A stretch of 64,000 nt of DNA, taken from positions 1 to 64,000 of the forward strand of contig JAIXMR010000123.1 in NCBI GenBank assembly GCA_025677835.1. The letters are read 5' to 3'. Position numbers and translations under genes: made by a program. Numbering within the stretch: position 1 is the first letter of the stretch; the number at the start of each line of letters is the position of its first letter. The DNA comes from Sporodiniella umbellata. Its lineage: Eukaryota > Mucoromycota > Mucoromycetes > Mucorales > Rhizopodaceae. Under the pieces are notes generated by a model, which had not been told where the DNA came from, ran no database searches, and saw only the letters and a program-made list of their open reading frames with translations. Below are positions 12,955-24,556 of this stretch, piece by piece.

Positions 12955-13775
12955 TTACTGAGAATGCTTCTTATAAAACAGTGGAGGGCCAAGTTTATGA
13001 TGATGAGGCCCTAAAGGCGGAGATTGTATGTAGCCTGTGATAACAGTCTCTTTTTTCATTGCTATAGTTCTAGGCTCTTGTAACTTCTGAATTGTAGCCT
13101 GCGCCTGGCGAAGTAGCTGGCTGTATTCCTCCATTTGCTTACTAAGGTTATGTATGTTTTCTTTTTGGCTTTTTATTTGCAACTCTAATATGCCTATTCT
13201 TTTCTGTAGTTGAATATGTTCATGAATAACCTATTTCCTTTTTTCCACAGTAAATTTAAAAAAGGTGAGATAAAAGCTTTTTCACAGGTCTTATTTTACC
13301 AAAGCTAGATCAGAGTACACACCTCGAATCGCTTTATTTACATAGCTGTCTTTTTCTTTTTGTGTTTCTACTGATTTATCCAACAAAACACGCTGATTCA
13401 CGTTCATTTCTTCTGTTACACATATATCCTTTTCAATTTGAACTGAATTGCCCCAAAAAAAAAAGTTGAGAAAGATTAACACTGGCGAAAAATGTAGGGT
13501 TTGCTCATTTTACAAACTTTTTCTGTTGATGACGCCTAAAAGTAAAAGATGAGTCCAAACATCATTTCCTGCTTTCCAATTTTCGCTACCCAATCAGCAC
13601 AAAAGCCTTCCATACCCTGTCTCAGACTTTTTACAGCGTCTTTTAACTCTGTCCACTTTTTTCTGGTTTGGTCCATTTCCTTCAGAAATTCTGTCTTCTC
13701 TTGAGTATAAACCCGCTGTTTTGATGTCTTGGGAGGTAGCTGCAATCTGACCCGGGAAATCTCATCTGGGTTCAT
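12955..13775 (-). CDS. Coiled-coil protein of unknown function (3+ exons)
   Basis: Start ATG at 13775. Exon 1 (open from 13775 to 13536) begins MNPDEISRVRLQLPPKTSK and is rich in K/E/Q heptads. Exon 2 (about 13300-13442) and exon 3 (12955-13230) join cleanly in phase 0 across a 69-nt intron (13231-13299), giving DLAL|VIHEHIQLQKR. The exon 1/2 junction is unresolved: a GTATGG donor at 13615 fits the phase, but coding-looking sequence continues past it (GFCADWVAKIGKQEM). The product is about 130-160 aa, mostly coiled coil, with a Pro/His-rich tail (SPPLGPHHHKLGPP). I do not recognise the family. Size and coiled coil would suit a scaffold or kinetochore/centrosome subunit, but that is a guess. 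Confidence 0.55.
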
Positions 13776-14659
13776 TTACTGTTTCATTCAAAAGCAAGCT
13801 AACAAAAAAGAAAAGAAAAGAGAGAAACAAAGGCCTACAGGTCACTGCATATCTTTTTATCTCTTTCTTTTCATGGTATCTGAGCCCTAAACTAAGAAGA
13901 CAGAGTACAGCACTTTAGATACGGCTAGGTTTCCATTGCTCAAAAAGTACAAGTGTTTTTTCTGTTTCTTTTTTTTTTTAAAAAAAAAAAAACTGAATCA
14001 AAAACAGATCATTGCTCTTTATAAAAGCTGGACAAAAGAAGATACAAAACAACACACATAAAAGTACATATACATATTACCAAAAGTACAGTTCACCTCA
14101 AAAGAACAAAAACAAGTTTGTCAAACTTGAAAATGCGTTGATACCTCTTTATTCAAGAAAAATGTACTAAATATTTGCTTTGTACTCAGTCCTATGGTAA
14201 TACACAAACATTCATGCACTTGTTGCGAGATTCTGAACCACCCTAATATTTTATCAATTTTTTTGCTTATTTGTTTTTGGAAAAACAAGTGTATGTGTTA
14301 TAGACACCTGATTTTAGCTTATAAAAAGCTATTATCGTCGTTTGACTTCATATTTAACTGCCGTCACAAGGCATATACACTGTTCGCTTCGATACATCAC
14401 TACCTGTTTCTTAGATGAGTTTTTTAAGTTCTGACGATATAATGAATGATTTATTCATGGCATTGTCCTCAAGTAGAAAGGCAAAATATATAGTGGCTTG
14501 GTAGCGTGAAGAAAGTATGTAATTTTCACACCCAAATTCGCCCCACTTTCCCGACGCCTGAAGTGTGGGCTCTTTGAAAAATAGCAGGGTGTCCTACCAT
14601 TTTATCTGTTTTATTTTATTTTTTTTCAAAAATAAATAAACAGAAACTAGAATATATAA
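13776..14659. other. Intergenic between divergent genes
   Basis: Upstream of both the coiled-coil gene (-) and KGD4 (+), so it holds both promoters. It contains a T10/A13 junction palindrome around 13970-13992. The frame at 14194-14418 (+) has no recognisable features. Confidence 0.5.
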
Positions 14660-15030
14660 ATGCAACCCTCCATTGCTTTGCGTGCTGTTCACAAACCTTT
14701 AATTCGCTTTGTTGGTCCAAGAGCTGCTCTTTGGAAAGGTATTTAATTTGCCATTGTTCAGGATTAAAATCTTTAGATGTACCCAACCATTCTGGACCCC
14801 ACCCCTTAACTCCTTTCGACCTTGTTAAACACACTGCCCAAGCTGAAAAGCCTACAAAAAAAGCAACCTCTGGTGTTCTTGAATTTGGAGAGTTACCTGC
14901 TAAATACCGTCGTTCGCTCATTACTGAAGCAGAAATGGAAGCCATCGAGGTAATTTATTTTGAGCTTACAATACTCAGTATTTAACTTCTTTTGTATTTA
15001 TAGAGTGGGGGAGCAACACATTTCTTTTAA
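14660..15030 (+). CDS. KGD4: KGD4/MRPS36: alpha-ketoglutarate dehydrogenase E3-adaptor subunit
   Basis: Three exons (14660-14738, 14777-14949, 15004-15030), all phase-consistent, give 92 aa. The first intron is only 38 nt and the last exon 27 nt. The N-terminus (MQPSIALRAVHKPLIRFVG) is basic and amphipathic like a mitochondrial presequence and matches the family pattern of a positively charged start ending in IRF-V/P. The C-terminus carries the family signature ELPAKYRRSLITEAEMEAIE followed by SGGA; yeast Kgd4 and human MRPS36 share ELPA/P-x-K/R-Y/F-R and the terminal GG. Kgd4 tethers the E3 lipoamide dehydrogenase to the E1-E2 core of the 2-oxoglutarate dehydrogenase complex in the matrix. 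It faces RidA tail to tail with 28 bp between stop codons. An antisense 109-codon frame here is a shadow. Confidence 0.88.
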
Positions 15031-15058
15031 ATTTTTAATTTTAAAATAAAACAGAATT

Positions 15059-15727
15059 TTACTTTTCAGCAACTGCAACACACTCAATTTCGACAGAGAC
15101 ATCTTTAGGAAGACGTGCCACTTCCACAGCGCTACGGGCAGGCTGATGCTTTGTGAAAAACTAAAAATATTCTTTTCAGTAAAAAAAAAAAACAGAAGCA
15201 AAGTGTTTGACACTTACTGATGCATACACTTCGTTCATGGAAGCGAAATCGTTCATATCTTTTAGAAAAACGGTGGTTTTAACTACATTGTCAAGACTAG
15301 ACCCTGAAGCCTTCAACACTTCAGATAAATTAGCTAAGCTTTGTCGAGTTTGCTCTTTAATGCCTTTTGTGATGTCGCCTAAAAAAATACAGTTTTTGGT
15401 TGGTTTGTTTCTTTTTTTTCTTCGCTATGCTTCTACCTGTTTCAGGGACAACAGGAAGAGAACCAGAGGTATAAACCATACCATTAACCTTAATGGCTTG
15501 CGCTGATTTACTTTGAGACTTTGGATTTTATATTTCTTTTTTTCTTTAAATATACCATAAGGACCAATAGCAGCAGGAGCAAGCTTGGTTTCTAATACGT
15601 TTTGTAAAAAGATGGGCCATACCAAAATAACCACTTATTATATATGAAAGGCAAAGTAAAACATACCAACACGTGTCAGAGTAGACATAGCCCTTGTAAG
15701 GGGAGGTAAGGATCGAGTACTAAACAT
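15059..15727 (-). CDS. MMF1: RidA/YjgF/Mmf1 family reactive-intermediate deaminase, mitochondrial
   Basis: Five exons (15667-15727, 15556-15591, 15437-15502, 15218-15378, 15059-15160), all joining in phase, give 141 aa. The first ~20 residues ([20 protein letters not shown]) are Arg/Ser-rich without acids, a likely mitochondrial presequence; an internal Met (residue 14) could give a cytosolic form. The RidA core is clear: [16 protein letters not shown], then [17 protein letters not shown], the helix [18 protein letters not shown], and near the end [20 protein letters not shown]. The Arg in PARS is the conserved ligand-binding arginine of the family. RidA hydrolyses reactive enamine/imine intermediates from PLP enzymes; Mmf1 supports mitochondrial isoleucine metabolism in yeast. 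Very small exons (36 and 66 nt) at the N-terminus are notable. Confidence 0.93.
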
Positions 15728-16593
15728 GTGGGAAAAAAAAAGATAAAAAAAGACGTCCCCTCCCCCTTTTTTCTCTCGCGTCTAACCACTTACCTGTTTT
15801 AGAAATTTTTGTTAAGGAAACTCTATGCTTGTGTGTATATCTGCGAGTATTTCAAGGAAATAGCCTGCTTCTATTTCCAAGCATACAATACTTGCCGTTA
15901 AGGCTGTTGGCATTCCTTGTTTACGTCTCAATACACTGAGCTCTCTGAGATTACCCATAGCTCAAATTGTTCAAGATATACTCTCAAGCTAGAGTGTAAT
16001 AGTAGCAAACTGTACATACCTAAACGGTTATTTCAAAATTCATCTCACAATTGACATAGTACATGAGTATTGTCTTATAGTTCCATTTTTTTTTTGTCTT
16101 TAAAAACTTTGACTGATAGCCTTTAACTTTTTTAAAGTATGTATAATAGAAAACAAGTACTGTTTATTTGTGATATAACCTTCCCTATAGTTTTACTACA
16201 CCCCAGAAACGCAAAGCTCGGGTTTGTCAGATAGCTAACATCTGACTGTTTGATTGCACGGCATAATGTACGAAGCAGTATCTCATCAAGACACAAATGC
16301 TACCGGGTTTAGAGATGGGATAACCAATCTTTAAAAGCTTAGTAAAAAAAAAGCTGACAATGTTCTTGTATTGTCCAAAAAAGAGAGCAGGAGTAAATTT
16401 AAAGACAGGCTCAAACAACATGAGTACAGCATAAGTTCTGCATAACGTATTTCTATAATATAAAGTTTATAGTGCATATTTAGAAAAAGATAGGACCTCA
16501 AGGCAAAAAAAACTTTTACAGGACAATTCAGAGCCTGTATCAAACGTACAAAATAGAAAAGTGTTGATAAGCTAAATAAATACATTTATTAAC
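15728..16593. other. Intergenic between RidA promoter and uL1 3' end
   Basis: No supported gene. The 5' flank of RidA has a C/T-rich block (15755-15770). On the minus strand, AATAAA lies just after the uL1 stop (about 16575-16590), a likely polyadenylation signal. Confidence 0.5.
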
Positions 16594-17324
16594 TTAGAAC
16601 AAACGGTGAGGCTTGCCCATGGAGGACTTCAAGTACAAAGACTTGACGTTTTGCCAGTGCTTCTTCAACAAAGAGACGAGGAAGTTAACAGACAACATAA
16701 TGTTGGCAGTCAATTCATCTTCGGACATTTCGAGGTGACCGACAGCAACACCAAGACAGAGAACCTTCTTCAATTGGAACTTGATGGTGGCACGGATTTC
16801 GTTGGCCTTATCGGTCAAGGAGTCGTTGTGAGAGACGGGAGTAGGGAACTTACCGACCTTGTGGAGACCAGGACCCAAAAGACGAGGAATTTGCTTGATC
16901 AAAGCTTCGGAAGCAAGGAAAGCATCATACTTTTTAGCAAGCTTCTTGATAAGCTTCTTGTTCTTGTTGAGCTTCTTAAGATCATCAACAGATTGGAATT
17001 CCATACCAGCACCCTTAGCTTGGTCACAGTGGAAAGCATCACCAAGAACACAGACGGTCATACGGGGACGAGCAATATGGGGGAGCTTGATAGTACCGGA
17101 GAAACGCTTATCACGTTGAGGATCGTAGTTTTTCAAACCAATTTGGAGTTCAATAGTTTGAATGAACTTACGGGGCTTTTCTTGGGCCTCGGTTTGGATG
17201 GCGTTGACAATATCTCTAACGGCGGAAGCGTTGACTTTGCTATATTAAATCAGTTAATATTTGCATTGTTGTATAGAGGCAGATGGATGGACGGATGGAT
17301 GGATAGAGTATGACTTTACCTCAT
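16594..17324 (-). CDS. RPL1: Large-subunit ribosomal protein uL1 (L10a/Rpl1)
   Basis: Two exons: a 5-nt first coding exon (17320-17324, ATGAG) and 16594-17239, giving 216 aa, the usual length of eukaryotic L10a (~217). It starts [17 protein letters not shown] and runs through [19 protein letters not shown], the [17 protein letters not shown] strand, [20 protein letters not shown] and the signature [16 protein letters not shown], which contacts rRNA and tRNA in the L1 stalk. Codons are strongly biased (AAG, TTG, ACC), as in highly expressed genes. The 80-nt intron directly after the start codon is typical of fungal ribosomal protein genes and contains a GGAT-type repeat at 17281-17306. A 235-codon frame on the plus strand is an antisense shadow. 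Confidence 0.97.
17281..17306. repeat. Short GGAT tetranucleotide repeat in the uL1 intron
   Basis: About six imperfect GATG/GGAC units in the first intron of uL1. A simple microsatellite that could vary in length between strains. Confidence 0.7.
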
Positions 17325-19303
17325 GTCGATAACTAGATAAAAAGAGGTCGAGCTATGGATACTATTCTGCCAGAGATTTGTCAGTAGGAGCGAAGTGTGC
17401 GGTGATTAAAATAGGCCCGCCAACACAAAAAATGTCAGTCATATACTGGACACTTTATTTCAGGACCCAATCTTGATGAGTATCACTGTTTTATTTTTGG
17501 CCTACAATGTTTAGCAAAATTGAAGAAACATGAGCACTGTGCAGAATTTTTGTTATTGTGCGAGAGTATAAAATGGGGTTTACACATGTATATTCCGTTT
17601 CTAACTAAGAAAAAAAGCACGATGTTTGCGTTGAAGATTCACTATTTTCTAGGCCATTTTCTCTATGCACTTAAATACTTTGTGGGCACACAAGTTTTTC
17701 TTTGGTTATAACTCGGTTACTATATAAAAAATAAATAACGAAAAAGACGCAAAAGATGGTCTCACGAACTGAGCATACTAGTCTGTATTTAGATAACACA
17801 ATATCTATATTCAACGACTATGAGCTTGCAATAACAAAAAATCTTAACACACGATAGTCTACAATGTCTTTGAAAGATTTTGGAAGTTACAAGCGATGAA
17901 TTCATGTCGCATTGACTACTCCTCTTAGCACTCTTTGCTACCGAAGTAGCTACAACAATTCTTTGAAAATTCAAAGGACCAGCGCGGCACAACAACTCTA
18001 TTCAGCACCTACTAGTTTTTTCTAATAAAGTACATACTCCCTATATCTTTTTGCAAGGATATAATTTAGTTTTACGGCTAAATTTAAGAACGCGTATAAA
18101 TTCCCAGTTATACTTTACGCTATTCTGTTCTTACCGTTAATATCACTTGCCTATCATTACTGAAATCGTAATGTTAACAGTTCAAGCGTCAACCAGATAC
18201 GCGGTTTTATGGAAGTATAAAAGAAAAAAAACTTAGCATGTACCTGTAATATGTACGAACAAAACTTTTTATTTCAGCTCCGTATCTATATGGATCAATC
18301 AAATATACTAGTCTCGACTTTTCACATCTTGTACCTTTTAGTTACTAAGTTGAAATAGAGTACTCATTATATACTGTTTTCTTAGTCAACGAATTTTTGG
18401 GCACACCCGACACCTTCATATTAAGTATCTTTCATGACCTTTAGCTTGGGTTGGTCCACCAGATTTTGGCCACTTCGCCAAAGTACTGGCAGCTATTCAT
18501 ACATCTTAAGAAATAAGTATGTGCGAACATTGTGAAAAAGGAAGTTTTTATATGAACATAGTAACCCATATCACCATAGATTTCAAGCTTATTTAATAGA
18601 TTAGCATGCTATATCTATTTACTGTTTTTTTTTTCTAAAAAAGACTTTTTAAATCTGTTTTTGAGACCTACGAGTTCTTTTTATTGATAGAAGTGTATGT
18701 AAGTAATGGAAAACCATCGTATATAACATGTAGTAGTATACTAAAGCTTTTACAGTTAGATACATTCAGAAAAGTACAACTGAATTACTTTGTAAAGGTT
18801 CATAAGCTACAATTCAAGAGACAGACGATAACATCAAGTCTTGCTACATTCACTTTACTACAAAGCGACCAAAAAAGTGTACAAAGCACTAGTCTAAAAA
18901 CTCAATTGTTTCGTCTGTTTTTAAGCTTGTTCAAAAAATACAATCTAATCTTAAATTGACTCTAATTTGCCCGAAAAACCTCAATTTTTTTCTATACCTT
19001 TTTTTAAACAAAGTGGATATTGTATTTAAAAAGACACAGACATTATCTGAATTGAAAGTATGGTAAATATGCGACGACATGTTTCGTAGTCTCCCATTGG
19101 CTTTTTCGTTCAAATACCGCAAGTGACGTAGGAAATTTTATTTATTTTTTGCACCTGCCTTCTATTTTTGTTTCGTTGAGTTTCTTCCGTTCTCAAAGAA
19201 CAACAAAAAAAAAAAAGGTGACCTAATAGTGCCAGAAATAAATTGTTGCTAAAAATTAAAAATTATGCGTCCAATTTTTTAATTTTTGACTTTAAAAGAT
19301 AAT
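17325..19303. other. Intergenic, 2 kb, no supported gene
   Basis: Divergent promoter space for uL1 (-) and the SNF2-type ATPase (+). Frames of 60-90 codons (e.g. 18684-18959 +) show no domain and no family I recognise. Confidence 0.5.
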
Positions 19304-22300
19304 ATGGACATCCCCACAAACCATCCTCAGGTTGGTTTTTACAAGGAAAAAATACACTCTCTCGTTCAGGTAGATATAAAACTTCTTTCTTAAGCAGCCT
19401 ATCTAAACAACTCTCTGGAAAAAAAAAAAGCGTGCACGGCTTTTACAATCTCAAGGAGCAAACAAAAACAACAACCCAGAATATGCGCAGATTATGATTT
19501 TCTTAAAAGATTTGCAAGAGCGATCTGAACCAACAAACGGTAACTTCTTGAAAACTAAAAAATAGCCTTTGATGATTTCACCAATTTTGAAAAATAGATC
19601 TAGCACCTGCACAAGTCAATACCCTAAAACATCAGCTTCTTGCTTATAAGTTAATTTCTAAAAACGTTCCCCTCCCTCAGCATCTTCAACCTGCCAACTG
19701 CCCCTTAGAAACACCTTTAGAATCTGATCCACATACTACTATTTCTCAACGCGAGAATCGACTGTCGAATCGATTTAAACATCGTATACAGGAACTAGAA
19801 TCACTTCCCAGCAATTTGTCCAGTGCAAAAGTGCGTGCCCTGGTGGAATTGAAATCTTTACGGTTAATGGAACGACAGCATCGATTGAGAGAGGAGATAA
19901 TTAGCGGCATGACCAGATCAACTACTCTCGCTACCTGTGCAGATCGGCTTGCTTATCGTCGAATGAAGAAACAGACCTTGCGCGAGGCCCGTATGACTGA
20001 AAAGATGGAACGTCAACAAAGAACGGACCGCGAAAGACGAGATAAGCAAAAGCACTTGGATTATTTACAGACTATATGTGATCATGGGCGTCGCTTAGTA
20101 TTTTTTCACTCCAACGAAAAAACTAAGAAAAATAAGCTGGGACGTGCTGTTATTCAGTATCATCAACATATGGAACGCGAGGAGCAAAAGAAGCTGGAAC
20201 GTGTATCGAAAGAACGTATCAGAGCTCTTAAGAACGATGACGAGGAAGCTTATATGAAATTGATTGATGAAGCTAAAGACACACGCTTGACACAACTTTT
20301 GAAGCAGACTGGCATGTTTTTGGATTCTCTAACGCGTGCTGTTAAAGAGCAACAGAGCGACTCGATTTATAGTGACGTTTTAATAGAAAGAGAAATAGAA
20401 GATGAAGCAGGTGACTCTGAGGCAAAAAGCGACTATTATCAAGTTACACATCGTATCAAAGAAGAGGTTTCGCAGCCAACGATCTTAGTAGGTGGTAAAT
20501 TGAAGGACTATCAACTCAAAGGTCTTCAATGGATGGTATCTCTTTTCAACAATCACTTGAATGGCATTTTGGCTGATGAGATGGGACTGGGGAAAACAAT
20601 ACAAACTATCAGTTTGATTACTTATTTAATCGAAAAAAAAAGGCAGCCAGGTCCTTTCTTGATTATTGTTCCACTGTCGTAAGACGTGCTAAAGCGAAAC
20701 GTAGACATTCGCTTACTCTTTTTTTTTTTTAGAACTCTTACTAATTGGACGCTTGAATTTGAAAAATGGGCACCCGCTGTCAAAAAAATTGTTTACAAAG
20801 GCCCTCCAAATCTACGTAGAGAACTTCAAAATGAGATTCGCTACAATGATTTCCAAGTGTTACTCACAACATTCGAATACATCATTAAAGATCGGCCCAT
20901 ACTAAGCAAGGTTAAATGGTTGCACATGATTGTAGATGAAGGCCATCGTATGAAAAACAGTAACTCAAAGCTAACAGTAGTTCTGAGGCAGTTTTACCAC
21001 ACAAAATACAGACTGATTCTGACGGGCACACCACTACAGGTAAGTAACTAACAATATGAAATGGAAAAGCAAGATGAATATAGGGTCGTCATTAACTATT
21101 GGCAAATAGAACAATTTGCCAGAATTATGGGCTTTGCTCAACTTCATTTTACCTAAAATTTTCAAAAGTGTCAAAAGCTTTGAAGAATGGTTTAATACGC
21201 CATTCAGCACACAAGGTGTTGCAGACAAAGTAGGTCTGAACGAAGAAGAACAGCTTTTGATTATTAAGCGTCTACACAAAGTACTTCGACCTTTCTTACT
21301 CCGTCGTTTGAAGCGAGATGTCGAATCCGAGTTACCTGATAAGGTTGAACGTGTAATTAAATGCAAACTGTCTTCCCTTCAGACCCACCTTTACACCCAG
21401 ATGAAACGGAACGGTACGCTTTATACTTCCAGTGGCAGTAAAGGAAAATCGGGCATCAAAGGTTTAAACAATACTATCATGCAACTCAGAAAAATTTGCA
21501 ATCACCCCTTTGTCTACGAAGAAGTTGAAACACTCGTTAATCCTAGTGGTATATCCAACAACTTGTTGTATCGTGTCTCCGGAAAATTCGAGCTTTTGGA
21601 TCGTATGCTTCCTAAGTTGCAACAGACTGGTCATCGGGTCTTGATCTTTTTCCAAATGACTCAGGTAATGAGCATTATGGAGGACTTTTTGAACTATCGA
21701 GGATTTAGTTATCTACGTCTGGACGGATCCACTAAATCAGATGATCGGTCTGAACTACTTCGTCTATTCAATGACCCTCAGTCACCTTATTTTATTTTCT
21801 TGTTGTCAACACGAGCTGGTGGCCTTGGGCTCAATTTGCAGACAGCCGATACAGTTATCATTTTTGATTCAGACTGGAACCCGCATCAAGATTTACAGGC
21901 TCAGGACCGTGCGCATCGTATTGGCCAAACAAAGGAAGTGCGTATCTTCCGATTAATTTCTACACACTCTGTTGAAGAAAACATTTTAGCTAGAGCAAAT
22001 TACAAACTTGATATTGACGGTAAAGTTATTCAAGCTGGTAAATTCGACAACAAAAGTACAGAAGAGGACCGAGAAGCTTTTTTGAAGTCACTATTAGAAG
22101 ACAAAGGCGACGAGATATCTGAGGCTGAAGACGAGGAAATTGATGACGATGAGCTAAATGAAATACTGCAACGAAGTGAAACAGAAGTCGAAGTCTTTCA
22201 AAAAATTGATAAAGAGCGAAATCAGTTTGATGCCCGACAATGGCGCGCCCTTGGACTTAGAGGAAAGCCAGAACGCCTGATAACCGAAAGCGAACTTCCT

Positions 22301-22805
22301 GACGTTTATCTGAACGACGACCCTATACAAAATGAAGTGGTTGACCCGCTTACATTAGGTCGTGGTCAGCGCTCCAAGGAGTCGGTACGCTATGACGATG
22401 GACTAACTGAAGAACAGTGGCTAAATGTAAAGCGTACCAAAGCATACCTGTATTTGATTTAATTTTTTTTTTTTGATAATTACAAAGGCCTTGGAGGACG
22501 ACAATGTCAATCTAGACGAATTAATTTTGCGAAAGGAACAAAGAAGACTAAGACGAGCAAACAAGCTACTTAGCAATACAGATACAAATAATCAAACCGA
22601 TGATGTTTTAGAGGACAGTGCATCTAGGAAAAGAGGAAGGCCAAAAAGAAATGAAATAGAGGTAATTTGAATATAATTTTCGAGATACTTACCTTTATTT
22701 TTTTTTTAGAATAAACATAAGCGAAGCAGGAGAGGTGAAGATTTGAGTGGAGAGAATATATCTCCAGTGCCAGAAACACTGCTAGGAGTCGACACTGTAG
22801 TATAA
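19304..22805 (+). CDS. SNF2: SNF2/STH1-type chromatin remodeller ATPase, no bromodomain
   Basis: Seven exons (19304-19369, 19431-19539, 19598-20678, 20733-21039, 21110-22426, 22488-22661, 22710-22805) join in phase to 1049 aa. Order: a QLQ-like segment (~59-90, [20 protein letters not shown]); a charged helical HSA region (~150-330); the SNF2 ATPase lobe from ~356 (motif [10 protein letters not shown] ~384, motif II DEGH ~487, GTPLQN at the exon 4/5 junction); the helicase C lobe with [10 protein letters not shown] (~784); and a SnAC segment (~832, [20 protein letters not shown]). This set is that of SWI/SNF and RSC catalytic subunits, which slide or eject nucleosomes in the nucleus. After SnAC come EEQWLNALEDD and a basic KRGRPKR motif (AT-hook/NLS-like), then a stop at 22803-22805. 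Yeast Snf2/Sth1 and S. pombe Snf21/22 carry a C-terminal bromodomain; I find none here or in the next 1 kb. SNF2 versus STH1 cannot be decided. Confidence 0.94.
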
Positions 22806-23763
22806 ATCCATTTTTTTTCAAGTAATAAACAGACCGTTACCCACAGTTGCGTTTTTTACTAATACAGAAATGGAAAAATGTAGTACAAAAATGACATATC
22901 CTACTGTATTTAGTTTGATTTGATTGTCCAAGTCAAAGCTTAGTGATACTGCTATCAAGTAATTTTGATTGCGTACATACCATTTGTTTTTAATTCGTGT
23001 TTGCAAGTATACAAATCCTCGCATACCCGTTCTCTCGCATATACCGACGAACGGAAATGCACTTTTTGTTTGTAAAACTAGTAGAGATATATTGACTTAT
23101 CAGCCTGTATAGCAGCCGACCCACTTCCGTTGTAAAAGGCTTTCGAAAAGCATGTGTGACTGCTTTCTCAGCAAAGCTGTAGCTGAAATTTGCAGACCAA
23201 GGCACTTGCCAGATATTTACAAAAATACACAATGCCTTGCTACAAAAAGCTCTTCTATTACCAAAGATATATTAATAAGCATAGGTTTGGTTACAACAAA
23301 AACGTAAATTATCATACTCGATATTTAAAACTTAACAAAAAAGTCAGATAAAACTTAAGAGATTTATTTGACCGAGCCAAAAGTCAGTGCTGATATATAA
23401 AATACTTGAAAAACGAATTCGGTTTCGATAGGTTTGATATTTATATATGAACACTGATGTTTGCATAGTAACAAGGATTTTTGAACGAATATAAACCTGA
23501 GTAAAACTGTTTTTAATTAAGCTTTAAAAAAGAGAAAAGAAAAAAAAGAGAGATATCTTTGCTTTACCAAAGTGTGTATGAAAGTCAAGTATAATACACT
23601 TCAAACTGTATTGTGAACTAAAAAAAACTTCAGTAAAACGTGGCATCATGTGTAACGATCGTCACTGTGCGCCATTTACAGCGGAGTGTTTTCGGTAACG
23701 TATGTCAAAATTTTGAAGAACTGAGTTCATTTTGGATGGCACTAGAATAGTTTCCAAGCACAG

Positions 23764-23834
23764 TGTTTCCAAAATCGATATCGTGTATTTTTGTATAATT
23801 TTTATTGTAAAATACGACATCAATTTTGGAAACA
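23764..23834. repeat. Imperfect inverted repeat (hairpin-forming)
   Basis: The left arm 23764-23791 begins TGTTTCCAAAATCGATATCG. The right arm 23809-23834, read in reverse complement, begins TGTTTCCAAAATTGATGTCG. About 24 of 26 aligned positions match, with a 2-nt gap, around a ~17-nt AT-rich loop. Weaker similarity extends ~15 bp outward on both sides. It lies in non-coding DNA. It may be a foldback/MITE remnant, a hairpin RNA, or a chance survivor of an inverted duplication. Confidence 0.75.
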
Positions 23835-24514
23835 GTGTACGCTGTTGTCATATAGAAAGTGTACGAACAAATAATAACAGAGGTATTGAGAAAAGTCCTC
23901 GGCAAACTCAAAAAATTGCTTATCTCCTGTGATTTTACATTGTTTTACGCACTTCACTTATGCTTGTTCGTTTCTTACGGCAAAGAAAAATTATAGAGTA
24001 TTGTTACAACGTTTTTGTGAGTCAAAGTATTAATTTATTGTCTTAGACTCATCCAAGTATCTTTCGCTTTGAGATGTTTGTGAGACGTCTTGGTTTCTAT
24101 CGAAGCGAGCAGCCAAAAATCGCTGAAGAGTAATGCAACAGTTTCTTCATTGTGAACTTATTCAATGAATTGTGAATTTTTAATTTTATTCGGTTTTAGT
24201 TTATCTCGTGGTGTTACTTGGATCGCTTTCCAGAAAATCAAAGACTGATACAGCTGTCCACTTACAGCTAGTCTAAGTCTGTTTATTTGTATTATATGCT
24301 TACATTGCTCGGTTGTTTTTCCCTGAATGTCTTATAATGACGGCTTTTTTGGACTTGAAAGGATATCTGCTTTTCGTCCAATACAAAACTAAGTAAATAC
24401 CAAACCAAGCTCGTTTTTGGACCTTGGGGTTCTTATAAAAAGACAAAATGCCTGAAACTTTTGCAGTTTTTATAATAGTACCTGATTTCAGCGTATCAAT
24501 TCAACGCTTGTAGT

Positions 24515-24556
24515 TATCAATAACTTTTTTTTATCAATAACTTTTTTTTATCAATA
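24515..24556. repeat. 17-bp tandem repeat, ~2.4 copies
   Basis: Unit TATCAATAACTTTTTTT repeated twice, then a partial TATCAATA. It is 3' of the GT49 gene (-), about 160 bp beyond its stop codon. Confidence 0.8.

Noticed and set aside
14616..14945. 109-codon minus-strand frame over KGD4
   Set aside because: The plus-strand model recovers the conserved Kgd4 N- and C-termini with spliced exons, so this frame is its mirror.
16606..17313. 235-codon frame on the plus strand over uL1
   Set aside because: Antisense shadow of the strongly biased uL1 coding sequence; no family similarity, and uL1 on the minus strand is unambiguous.
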